From NCBI GenBank assembly GCA_026391555.1, contig JAPLEB010000111.1, positions 1 through 42,182 of the forward strand: DNA of 42,182 bases. The letters run 5' to 3'. Within the stretch, counting starts at the first letter, position 1. The number at the start of each line of letters is the position of its first letter. The translations under genes were made by a program, and so were the position numbers. The notes below the pieces were generated by a model. That model was not told the origin of the DNA. It made no database searches and saw only the letters and a list, made by a program, of their open reading frames with translations. Positions 35,478-42,182 of this stretch are shown here, piece after piece. Source of the stretch: Bacteroidia bacterium (GTDB lineage Bacteria; Bacteroidota; Bacteroidia; Bacteroidales; VadinHA17).

Positions 35478-36766
35478 TGAAGACAATCCTTTATCCTGAA
35501 AAAGAGAGCTGGGATACACTCTGTAAACGTCCGGGAATTGACAAGACCGATCTCGAAGAGGTTGTCAGGGCTATAATTAACAGTGTAAAATCGGAAATGG
35601 ATAACGCAATTCATTGTTTCTCCGAAAAATTTGACGGTGTACCTCCGGGCAATTTGAAAGTGTCATCAACTGAAATCCTGGAATCAACCAGGCAAATCCC
35701 GGAAGAACTGAAGACCGCAATAAATATCGCGAAAACCAATATTGAGAAATTCCATTCGGCCCAGCTTCTGACGGAACCGGTTATTGAAACTTCCAAAGGT
35801 GTTAAATGCTGGAGAAAAAGTGTTGCAATTGAAAAAGTGGGACTCTATATCCCAGGAGGCAGCGCTCCGCTTTTTTCAACGGTGCTGATGCTGGGGATTC
35901 CGGCAAAACTGGCAGGATGCAAAGAAATTATTATCTGTACTCCCCCCGGTAAGGATGGAAAAGTATGTCCATTAATTCTTTACACAGCTCAGCTCATAGG
36001 ATTAACTAATATATTCAAAATAGGTGGAGCACAGGCTATTGCCGCTATGGCTTACGGTACAGAGAGTGTACCAAAAGTCTACAAGATATTCGGACCCGGG
36101 AATCAGTATGTTACTAAAGCTAAGGAGCTGGTGCAACAGGATGGTATTTCAATTGACATGCCTGCCGGCCCCAGCGAAGTATTAATAATTGCAGATAGAA
36201 CTGCCAACCCTGAATTTATCGCCGCTGATCTTCTTTCACAGGCCGAGCATGGATCTGATAGTCAGGTGATTATACTTACTGATAATCAGGGACTTATAGA
36301 ACATGTGAAGACAGAAGTTGAAAAACAGGTTCAGCTATTACCCAGAAAAGAGATTGCTTTAAGAGCATTGGAAAACAGTAAACTGATTCTCCTTACCTCA
36401 TTGGATGACTGTGTCTGTTTTAGTAATATCTACGCACCGGAACACCTTATAATTAACACCTCCGATACAAATACGCTTGCAAACAAGGTAATAAACGCCG
36501 CCTCAGTTTTCCTTGGAAACTTCAGCTGCGAAAGTGCGGGGGATTATGCCACCGGAACTAATCACACTCTTCCGACAAACGGATTTGCCAGGAGTTACAG
36601 CGGTGTATCTGTTGAAAGCTTCCTTAAAAAAATATCTTTTCAGGAGGTGAGCGGAGAAGGCATCAAAAACCTTGGACCGGTAATTGAACTTATGGCGGAA
36701 GCCGAGTTTTTATACGGTCATAAAAATGCAGTGAGTATCAGACTTAAAAGTTTACAAAATGGTTGA
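35477..36766 (+). CDS. hisD: Histidinol dehydrogenase
   Basis: Two-step NAD-dependent oxidation of histidinol to histidine. ATG at 35477 gives 429 aa; a GTG three bases earlier is less likely. YIPGGSAPLFSTVLMLGIPAKLAGC near 115, KIFGPGNQYVTKAKELVQ near 197, GPSEVLIIAD near 230, zinc-site region AEHGSDSQVI near 253, and APEHLIIN near 320 are all conserved. It overlaps hisC by 8 bases. Confidence 0.98.
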   Translation: MKTILYPEKESWDTLCKRPGIDKTDLEEVVRAIINSVKSEMDNAIHCFSEKFDGVPPGNLKVSSTEILESTRQIPEELKTAINIAKTNIEKFHSAQLLTEPVIETSKGVKCWRKSVAIEKVGLYIPGGSAPLFSTVLMLGIPAKLAGCKEIIICTPPGKDGKVCPLILYTAQLIGLTNIFKIGGAQAIAAMAYGTESVPKVYKIFGPGNQYVTKAKELVQQDGISIDMPAGPSEVLIIADRTANPEFIAADLLSQAEHGSDSQVIILTDNQGLIEHVKTEVEKQVQLLPRKEIALRALENSKLILLTSLDDCVCFSNIYAPEHLIINTSDTNTLANKVINAASVFLGNFSCESAGDYATGTNHTLPTNGFARSYSGVSVESFLKKISFQEVSGEGIKNLGPVIELMAEAEFLYGHKNAVSIRLKSLQNG

Positions 36767-37790
36767 TGTGAATAAATTAGTAAGGGAAAATGTTCTAAAA
36801 CTTACCCCCTATTCATGCGCCAGGGATGAATTCAAGGGTAAAACCGGCATTTTCATGGATGCCAACGAAAATCCCTTTGGAAACCTGAACCGGTATCCCG
36901 ATCCTTATCAGAAAGAACTGAAAGAAGCAATTTCAAAAATCAAAGGAACTCCTGAGGAAAAGATATTCCTGGGAAACGGAAGTGATGAGATAATCGATTT
37001 ATGCTTCAGGGTGTTCTGTAACCCTGGTATTGACAAAGCTCTCACCTTCACTCCTACCTATGGCATGTATGAAGTGTCAGCTTCGGTTAATGACATTAAG
37101 TTTATAAAGGTTCCATTGAATGAGAGTTTTCAGATCGATCTTGAAAAGGTTAAACCTTTGCTCTCGGAAAAAAATCTGAAACTGATCTTTATCTGTTCTC
37201 CGAATAACCCGACCGGCAACTGCATGCATCATTCCGATATTGAATATATAATTGCCAATTTCAACGGTATTGTGATCATCGATGAAGCTTATATAGATTT
37301 CAGCGATAAACCTTCATTCATTAAAATGGTTGACAGGTATCACAACCTGATCCTGATGCAGACATTCAGCAAAGCATTCGGACTGGCATCCGTGAGGGTT
37401 GGAATGGCCTTTTCAAATCCTGCTATAATTCAATATTTCAACAAGTTGAAGCCACCTTATAATATAAGTACTATCAATCAGAAGGCTGTATTGCTGAAAC
37501 TGAATAAAGTTGAGGAATATAAAAATCAGGTCATTAAAATAAAAAAGGAGAGGGAAAGACTTTCAGCCAATCTTAAAAAAATGAAAATAACAGAAAAGGT
37601 CTATCCCTCAGACGGGAACTTCCTGCTAATAAAAGTTAAAAACGCCACTCACATCTATAATACGCTGGTTGATAAATGTATAATTGTAAGGAATCGCAGC
37701 AGCGTTATTGACAATTGTCTTCGGATCACAGTTGGTAAAAGGTCTGAAAACGATAAACTTGTTAATACATTAAAAACAATTGCAATATGA
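36759..37790 (+). CDS. hisC: Histidinol-phosphate aminotransferase
   Basis: PLP aminotransferase of fold type I, 343 aa. [16 protein letters not shown] near 29-44, [11 protein letters not shown] near 147-157, [10 protein letters not shown] near 172, and the PLP lysine in [14 protein letters not shown] near 203-216. Overlaps hisD by 8 bases and hisB by 4 (ATGA). Confidence 0.97.
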   Translation: MVDVNKLVRENVLKLTPYSCARDEFKGKTGIFMDANENPFGNLNRYPDPYQKELKEAISKIKGTPEEKIFLGNGSDEIIDLCFRVFCNPGIDKALTFTPTYGMYEVSASVNDIKFIKVPLNESFQIDLEKVKPLLSEKNLKLIFICSPNNPTGNCMHHSDIEYIIANFNGIVIIDEAYIDFSDKPSFIKMVDRYHNLILMQTFSKAFGLASVRVGMAFSNPAIIQYFNKLKPPYNISTINQKAVLLKLNKVEEYKNQVIKIKKERERLSANLKKMKITEKVYPSDGNFLLIKVKNATHIYNTLVDKCIIVRNRSSVIDNCLRITVGKRSENDKLVNTLKTIAI

Positions 37791-38875
37791 AGAAGGTACT
37801 TTTTATTGACAGGGATGGGACAATTATCGCCGAACCGGAAGATGAGCAGGTGGATAGTATTGAGAAAATGAGCTTTCTCCCCGGGGTTATATCATGTTTG
37901 TCAAAAATTGCAAAGGAGACTGACTTTGAACTGGTAATGGTAACCAACCAGGATGGCCTTGGAACAGAGTCGTTTCCTGAGGATACCTTCTGGCCGGGTC
38001 ATAATAAGATGTTACAGATTCTCAGGGGCGAAGGGATAGTATTCACCGAGATATTCATTGACAGAACTTTGCCATCTCAAATGGCTCCGACCCGTAAACC
38101 CGGAATTGGAATGCTGGTAAAATACCTTGCAAATGGAATTGATCTTTCCGGGTCTTTTGTTATCGGCGACAGGCTTACAGATATTGAGTTGGCAAAAAAT
38201 ATTGGCTGCGGTGCAATATTGATCAGTAATGAAAGGCCCGATACCACAACTTTTACAACATCAGACTGGAATGAGATTTACAGATATCTGAAAACGCGAT
38301 CCAGAATTGCAGATTTCAGTAGAAGGACAAATGAGACGTCTATATCAATAGAAATAAATCTTGATGGTACCGGAAAAAGCAACATCTCTACTGGAATTGG
38401 TTTTTTCGATCACCTGCTTGTTCAGATTGCAAAACATGGAGATATTGACCTTACTATTAATGCAAAAGGTGACCTTGAAACTGATGAACACCATACTATT
38501 GAGGATGTTGGAATAACCTTAGGGGAAACCCTTTACAAAGCTCTGGGAAGCAAAAAGGGTATTGAACGTTATGGTTTTATGTTACCAATGGATGACTGTC
38601 TGGCAAGCGTGGCAGTCGATTTCGGAGGAAGACCATGGATCGTCTGGAAGGCAAAATTCACTCGTGAAAAAATTGGTGAGATGCCCACTGAAATGTTCTT
38701 CCATTTCTTCAAGTCGTTCAGTGTAGGGGCAAAATGTAACCTGAATATAAAAGCAGAAGGGGAGAACGAACATCACAAGATTGAAGCGATCTTCAAAGCA
38801 TTTGCAAAAGCTATAAAAATGGCTCTGAAACAAACAGATAACTTCAACTTACCAACTACAAAAGGTACCTTATGA
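37787..38875 (+). CDS. hisB: Bifunctional histidinol-phosphatase / imidazoleglycerol-phosphate dehydratase
   Basis: 362 aa fusion. N-terminal HAD phosphatase (about 1-165): the nucleophile motif FIDRDGTII, with [14 protein letters not shown] near 127. C-terminal dehydratase (about 170-362): [18 protein letters not shown] near 205 and [14 protein letters not shown] near 232 with metal-binding His/Glu. The fused form is also found in enterobacteria and is usual in Bacteroidota. Overlaps both neighbours by 4 bases. Confidence 0.97.
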   Translation: MKKVLFIDRDGTIIAEPEDEQVDSIEKMSFLPGVISCLSKIAKETDFELVMVTNQDGLGTESFPEDTFWPGHNKMLQILRGEGIVFTEIFIDRTLPSQMAPTRKPGIGMLVKYLANGIDLSGSFVIGDRLTDIELAKNIGCGAILISNERPDTTTFTTSDWNEIYRYLKTRSRIADFSRRTNETSISIEINLDGTGKSNISTGIGFFDHLLVQIAKHGDIDLTINAKGDLETDEHHTIEDVGITLGETLYKALGSKKGIERYGFMLPMDDCLASVAVDFGGRPWIVWKAKFTREKIGEMPTEMFFHFFKSFSVGAKCNLNIKAEGENEHHKIEAIFKAFAKAIKMALKQTDNFNLPTTKGTL

Positions 38876-39450
38876 TCGCGATATTGAAATATAATGCCGG
38901 AAATATCAGATCTGTGCAGAATGCCCTTACCCGATTGGGGTGCGAAAGTATCATTACTGATAATCCGACTGAGTTATTGAACGCTGACAAAGTTATATTC
39001 CCCGGTGTTGGAGAAGCAAGTTCCGCTATGCAATACCTGAAGGAAAGAGGATTGGATAAGACGATCGTCTCCTTAAAACAACCTGTGCTTGGAATATGTC
39101 TCGGACTACAGCTTATGTGTCGCTATTCCGAGGAAAACGACACAGAATGTCTGAAAATATTTGATTCAGATGTAAGATTATTTCCTCCCGTGAATAAGAT
39201 CCCGCACATGGGTTGGAATAATTTTCTTACAATGAAGGGAGAGCTCTTCAAAGGGGTAGCACTTGAAGACGATGTTTATTATGTTCACAGTTACTACCCG
39301 GAAGTTTCATCATGTACTTCAGCAACATGCGATTATATTTTGCCTTTCAGCGCATCGATGCAATATGAAAATTTCTATGCAACTCAGTTTCATCCTGAGA
39401 AATCAGCAGAAATCGGAGAAAAGATATTAAGAAATTTTCTGGAATTATGA
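38872..39450 (+). CDS. hisH: Imidazole glycerol-phosphate synthase, glutaminase subunit
   Basis: Class I glutamine amidotransferase, 192 aa, supplies ammonia to HisF. Nucleophile Cys in [10 protein letters not shown] near 80, and the His-Glu pair in [12 protein letters not shown] near 172. ATGA-type overlap with hisB (38872) and hisA (39447). Confidence 0.97.
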   Translation: MIAILKYNAGNIRSVQNALTRLGCESIITDNPTELLNADKVIFPGVGEASSAMQYLKERGLDKTIVSLKQPVLGICLGLQLMCRYSEENDTECLKIFDSDVRLFPPVNKIPHMGWNNFLTMKGELFKGVALEDDVYYVHSYYPEVSSCTSATCDYILPFSASMQYENFYATQFHPEKSAEIGEKILRNFLEL

Positions 39451-40160
39451 GAATAATTGTAGCAATTGATATAATAGGTGGTAAATGTGTCCGCCTTACA
39501 AGGGGAGACTTCAATACAAAAAAAGTGTATAACGAAGATCCGCTGGAGGTTGCCAGGCAGATTGAGGATAATGGCATTAATTTTATTCATCTTGTTGATC
39601 TTGACGGTGCAAAAAATAAAAAGATTGAAAACATAAAGGTCCTTGAAAAAATTGCAGGTAAGACCAGTTTGAAAATTGATTTTGGCGGCGGGTTAAGATC
39701 GTATGAAGACCTTATAACAGTATTTAATGCCGGGGCAAGACAGGTTACTGCCGGAAGTATTGCCCTTACTGACCCCTATTTATTCATGGAATGGCTGACA
39801 AGACTGGGGCAAGAAAAGTTAATCCTTGGTGCAGACTGTATCGACAGAAAAGTATCAACCGGAGGCTGGCTTGAAAACTCTGACAAAGATATACTCAGCT
39901 TTATTTCTGACTATAAATCCAAGGGTGTTAAATATACGATATGTACTGATATTAAAAAGGATGGTATGCTTAAGGGACCGTCAACAGCTCTGTATAAAGA
40001 GATTCTGGGTTCAGTAAAAATCAACCTTATTGCAAGCGGAGGCATCTCATCTATTAAAGATATTGAAGACCTCAGGGATGCCGGTTGCGAAGGTGCGATA
40101 ATTGGCAAAGCTGTTTATGAGGGGAAACTTACTTTAACAGAATTAGGCAGACAATGTTAA
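39447..40160 (+). CDS. hisA: ProFAR isomerase
   Basis: 237 aa beta/alpha barrel that isomerises the ribosylaminoimidazole intermediate. [16 protein letters not shown] at the start holds the catalytic Asp8; VDLDGAKN near 50, IDFGGGLRS near 77, and [13 protein letters not shown] near 163 with the second Asp. [11 protein letters not shown] near 192 is a phosphate site. Overlaps hisF by 7 bases. Confidence 0.97.
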   Translation: MRIIVAIDIIGGKCVRLTRGDFNTKKVYNEDPLEVARQIEDNGINFIHLVDLDGAKNKKIENIKVLEKIAGKTSLKIDFGGGLRSYEDLITVFNAGARQVTAGSIALTDPYLFMEWLTRLGQEKLILGADCIDRKVSTGGWLENSDKDILSFISDYKSKGVKYTICTDIKKDGMLKGPSTALYKEILGSVKINLIASGGISSIKDIEDLRDAGCEGAIIGKAVYEGKLTLTELGRQC

Positions 40161-40909
40161 AAAGACGAATTATTCCGTGTCTCGATATTAAAGACGGACG
40201 AACGGTAAAAGGTGTAAATTTTGTAAATTTGAGAGATGCCGGTGATCCGGTTGAACTGGCAAAAATCTATGTAAAACAGGGTGCTGATGAACTGGTTTTC
40301 TTAGATATCACAGCTACGGTCGAGAATAGGAAAGCACTTGCCGGACTGGTTGAAAGGATAGCTGCCGAAATAAATATACCCTTTACTGTTGGAGGAGGTA
40401 TTGATACGGTCGACGATGTTGCAATACTTATTAAAGCCGGTGCCGATAAAGTTACTGTAAACTCCTCAGCAGTAAAAAGGCCCGGGCTAATCACAGAAAT
40501 TGCTTCTCAGTTTGGAAATCAGTGCGTTGTTGTTGCTATTGACACAAAACCGGTTGATGATGAATGGATTGTATTTGTCAATGGTGGCCGGACACCCACT
40601 GCCTTAAGAACAGTCATCTGGGCACGCAAGGTTGAGGAGCTGGGAGCAGGTGAAATACTGCTGACCTCAATGAACAATGATGGAACACGGTTGGGATTTT
40701 CGATCGATATCACCGGGGAGGTTAGCAGGAACGTAAATATTCCTGTTATTGCTTCCGGAGGAGCAGGTTCGATGGAACACTTCAGCGAAGTCTTTTTTAA
40801 TACCGGTTGCAGCGCAGCGCTTGCAGCAAGTATCTTTCACTTCGGAGAGATTAACATCCCCGATCTGAAAAAGTATTTAATGAATAAAAAAATAAATGTG
40901 AGATTATGA
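40154..40909 (+). CDS. hisF: Imidazole glycerol-phosphate synthase, cyclase subunit
   Basis: 251 aa barrel. Catalytic Asp11 in [16 protein letters not shown], second catalytic Asp in [11 protein letters not shown] near 175. [12 protein letters not shown] near 77 and [11 protein letters not shown] near 200 are phosphate-binding loops. Works with HisH; also yields AICAR that returns to purine synthesis. Confidence 0.98.
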   Translation: MLKRRIIPCLDIKDGRTVKGVNFVNLRDAGDPVELAKIYVKQGADELVFLDITATVENRKALAGLVERIAAEINIPFTVGGGIDTVDDVAILIKAGADKVTVNSSAVKRPGLITEIASQFGNQCVVVAIDTKPVDDEWIVFVNGGRTPTALRTVIWARKVEELGAGEILLTSMNNDGTRLGFSIDITGEVSRNVNIPVIASGGAGSMEHFSEVFFNTGCSAALAASIFHFGEINIPDLKKYLMNKKINVRL

Positions 40910-41511
40910 ATATTGACTTTAGTAAAGGTAACGGCCTGGTACCGGTTGTTATTCAGGACAATAACACCCTCCAGGTCCTCATGGTAGGTTACATGAATGA
41001 GGAGGCATTCGAAAAAACCAGAAGAGAAAAGAAAGTTACTTTTTTCAGCAGGAGTAAAAACCGTCTCTGGACCAAGGGAGAGACCTCAGGAAATTATCTA
41101 TATGTCGAAGAGATATTATCTGATTGTGATAATGACTCTATTCTTATCAAAGTAATACCTGCCGGACCTGTTTGCCATACCGGAAGCACCTCCTGTTTTA
41201 ATGAGGAGACTGCAAAAGGCTTTATTTATGAGCTGGAACAAATTATAGAACAGCGCATTGAAAACGATGTTGCCGAATCTTATACCAATAAACTATTTAA
41301 GCAAGGAATTAATAAAGTGGCTCAGAAAGTCGGTGAGGAAGTTGTTGAATTAATAATTGAAGCAAAGGATAATAACATTGAGCTGTTTAAAAATGAAGCT
41401 GCCGATTTGCTATATCATTTACTTTTATTATTGAAAACTAAAAATATCAATCTACAGAGCATTGAAGAGGTTTTGCAAAAACGGCATATTCAATCCATTA
41501 AAATGAGATGA
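40906..41511 (+). CDS. hisI: Bifunctional phosphoribosyl-AMP cyclohydrolase / phosphoribosyl-ATP pyrophosphatase
   Basis: 201 aa HisIE fusion. The HisI part (about 1-105) has [18 protein letters not shown] near 46, [11 protein letters not shown] near 74 and the zinc Cys in [12 protein letters not shown] near 87. The HisE part (about 112-201) is an all-alpha MazG-like pyrophosphatase ([27 protein letters not shown]). It closes the his operon; the next gene has its own promoter 45 bases on. Confidence 0.97.
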   Translation: MNIDFSKGNGLVPVVIQDNNTLQVLMVGYMNEEAFEKTRREKKVTFFSRSKNRLWTKGETSGNYLYVEEILSDCDNDSILIKVIPAGPVCHTGSTSCFNEETAKGFIYELEQIIEQRIENDVAESYTNKLFKQGINKVAQKVGEEVVELIIEAKDNNIELFKNEAADLLYHLLLLLKTKNINLQSIEEVLQKRHIQSIKMR

Positions 41512-41555
41512 TAATATAAAAAATCAACAGGATTAACAGAATTTATTGTGAATAA

Positions 41556-41586
41556 TTTGTCTTTTTTAATTAATGCATTACTTTTG
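41556..41586 (+). promoter_or_regulatory. pheA promoter, Bacteroidota type
   Basis: TTTG at 41556-41559 and TACTTTTG at 41579-41586 (TAnnTTTG) with 19 bases between. Start of transcription near 41593, 14 bases before the leader ATG. Confidence 0.75.
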
Positions 41587-41606
41587 TAAGCCAATAATGC
41601 GACCAA

Positions 41607-41672
41607 ATGAATATTGTATACAAATATTTTATCTCCTTTTATTACTTCTATTTTTATTTTAAAAACAGATAA
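41607..41672 (+). CDS. phe leader peptide (Phe/Tyr-rich)
   Basis: 21 codons then TAA, with the run FISFYYFYFYF; five Phe and six Tyr codons in all. It sits between promoter and terminator in front of the prephenate dehydratase gene, so it is a phenylalanine/tyrosine attenuator peptide. GTATACAAA (41616-41624) within it can pair with TTTGTATAC (41680-41688) after its stop, bracketing the aromatic codons. Confidence 0.85.
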   Translation: MNIVYKYFISFYYFYFYFKNR

Positions 41673-41712
41673 GGGGATTTTTGTATACAGATAATTAAAT
41701 TTATATGAAAGC

Positions 41713-41739
41713 AAGGGTCCCACGAAGGGGCCCTTTCTT
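41713..41739 (+). terminator. phe attenuator terminator
   Basis: AAGGGTCCC (41713-41721), loop ACGAA, GGGGCCCTT (41727-41735), then ttctt and a T-rich stretch; nine pairs with one G-U. It ends about 20 bases before the pheA start. Confidence 0.78.
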
Positions 41740-41758
41740 ATTTTAAAATATGCAGAAG

Positions 41759-42182
41759 ATGAAAATAGCAATACAGGGAGAGATAGGATGTTTTCATGAA
41801 GTTGCTGCACGACAGTACTTTAATTATGATACTATTGAAATTGTGCCGTGTTCCACGTTCGATCTGACCCTCAATACTCTGATAGTGGGAGAGGCCGATT
41901 TTGCCATAATGGCAATTGAAAATGCAAGGTCGGGCAGTATTCTTTATAATTATACTCTCATAAGGGAATCGGGTATGAAGATCCTGGGAGAACATAACCT
42001 GAGGATAAGACAGAATCTGATGGCTTTACCTGGTCAGATGATAACCGATATCAGGGAGATAAGATCTCACCCAATAGCCCTGGCTCAATGCATGACATTC
42101 CTGAATCAGTTTCCAGGAATAACTCTTATTGAGAGTGACGATACTGCAGGAAGTGCAAGGATAATAAGCGAAAACCGGGTTA
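41759..42182 (+). CDS. pheA: Prephenate dehydratase, N-terminal part (runs off the window)
   Basis: Converts prephenate to phenylpyruvate, the step towards phenylalanine. 141 codons are visible. The start at 41759 gives MKIAIQGEIGCFHEVAARQYF, the family's usual N-terminus; an ATG three codons earlier (41750) is possible. ADFAIMAIENARSGSILYNY near 48-67 corresponds to the conserved IENS-GSI block. No chorismate mutase domain precedes it, so it is the stand-alone dehydratase type; the ACT domain would be to the right of the window. Confidence 0.93.
   Translation, partial: MKIAIQGEIGCFHEVAARQYFNYDTIEIVPCSTFDLTLNTLIVGEADFAIMAIENARSGSILYNYTLIRESGMKILGEHNLRIRQNLMALPGQMITDIREIRSHPIALAQCMTFLNQFPGITLIESDDTAGSARIISENRV

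Noticed and set aside
1-42182. CRISPR array, tRNA or rRNA genes, insertion sequence transposases
   Set aside because: No regularly spaced repeats, no tRNA- or rRNA-like sequence noticed apart from the tmRNA fragment, and no transposase motifs in any frame.

Overview
The window comes from a member of the Bacteroidota, most likely an anaerobic or microaerophilic, polysaccharide-degrading Bacteroidales-type lineage. Support: a SusC/TonB receptor with its own ECF sigma and FecR-type anti-sigma pair, S1 sulfatases with signal peptides, a tmRNA-like sequence carrying the Bacteroidota tag GENNYALAA, and promoters of the Bacteroidota form TTTG-N19-TAnnTTTG. The genus cannot be read from the sequence.

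Region 1 (1-16482) is a polysaccharide-utilisation locus. On the left are the 5' part of a susC gene (minus strand, runs off the window), a fecR-type anti-sigma factor and an ECF sigma factor. Divergent from these is a two-gene plus-strand unit: a large lipoprotein that looks like an unassigned TIM-barrel glycosidase, and a sulfatase. Then, on the minus strand, come a sialate-O-acetylesterase-like SGNH esterase and a GH2-like protein that keeps the beta-sandwich domains but has lost the catalytic barrel. After an 855-base spacer with inverted repeats and a tmRNA fragment there are three more sulfatases. The set fits uptake and desulfation or deacetylation of a sulfated, acetylated glycan.

Region 2 (16483-17291) is a repeat-rich spacer ending in a complete attenuator: promoter, Ile/Leu-rich leader peptide, antiterminator option and terminator.

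Region 3 (17292-28887) is a complete branched-chain amino acid operon: ilvD-ilvB-ilvN-ilvC-leuA-leuC-leuD-(cimA-like second LeuA)-leuB. The leuC start lies in a short tandem repeat where the expected ATG is one base out of frame.

Region 4 (28931-34314, minus strand) is a compact defence operon between two biosynthetic operons. In transcription order: an XRE-HTH/MntA-type nucleotidyltransferase fusion, a HepT-type HEPN toxin, a type III-like DNA methyltransferase (Mod), a small SEC-C zinc-motif protein and a type III-like restriction helicase-nuclease (Res). All junctions are overlaps or gaps of 5 bases or less, and a palindrome lies over the probable promoter, which suggests the HTH protein controls the whole set.

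Region 5 (34416-41511) is a full histidine operon hisG-D-C-B-H-A-F-IE behind a His-rich leader peptide and terminator. Region 6 (41556-42182) starts a prephenate dehydratase gene behind a Phe/Tyr-rich leader peptide and terminator. Three amino-acid attenuators of the same design (ilv, his, phe) in one window, the composite toxin-antitoxin/type III restriction operon, the tmRNA fragment and the barrel-less GH2 protein are the most notable items.
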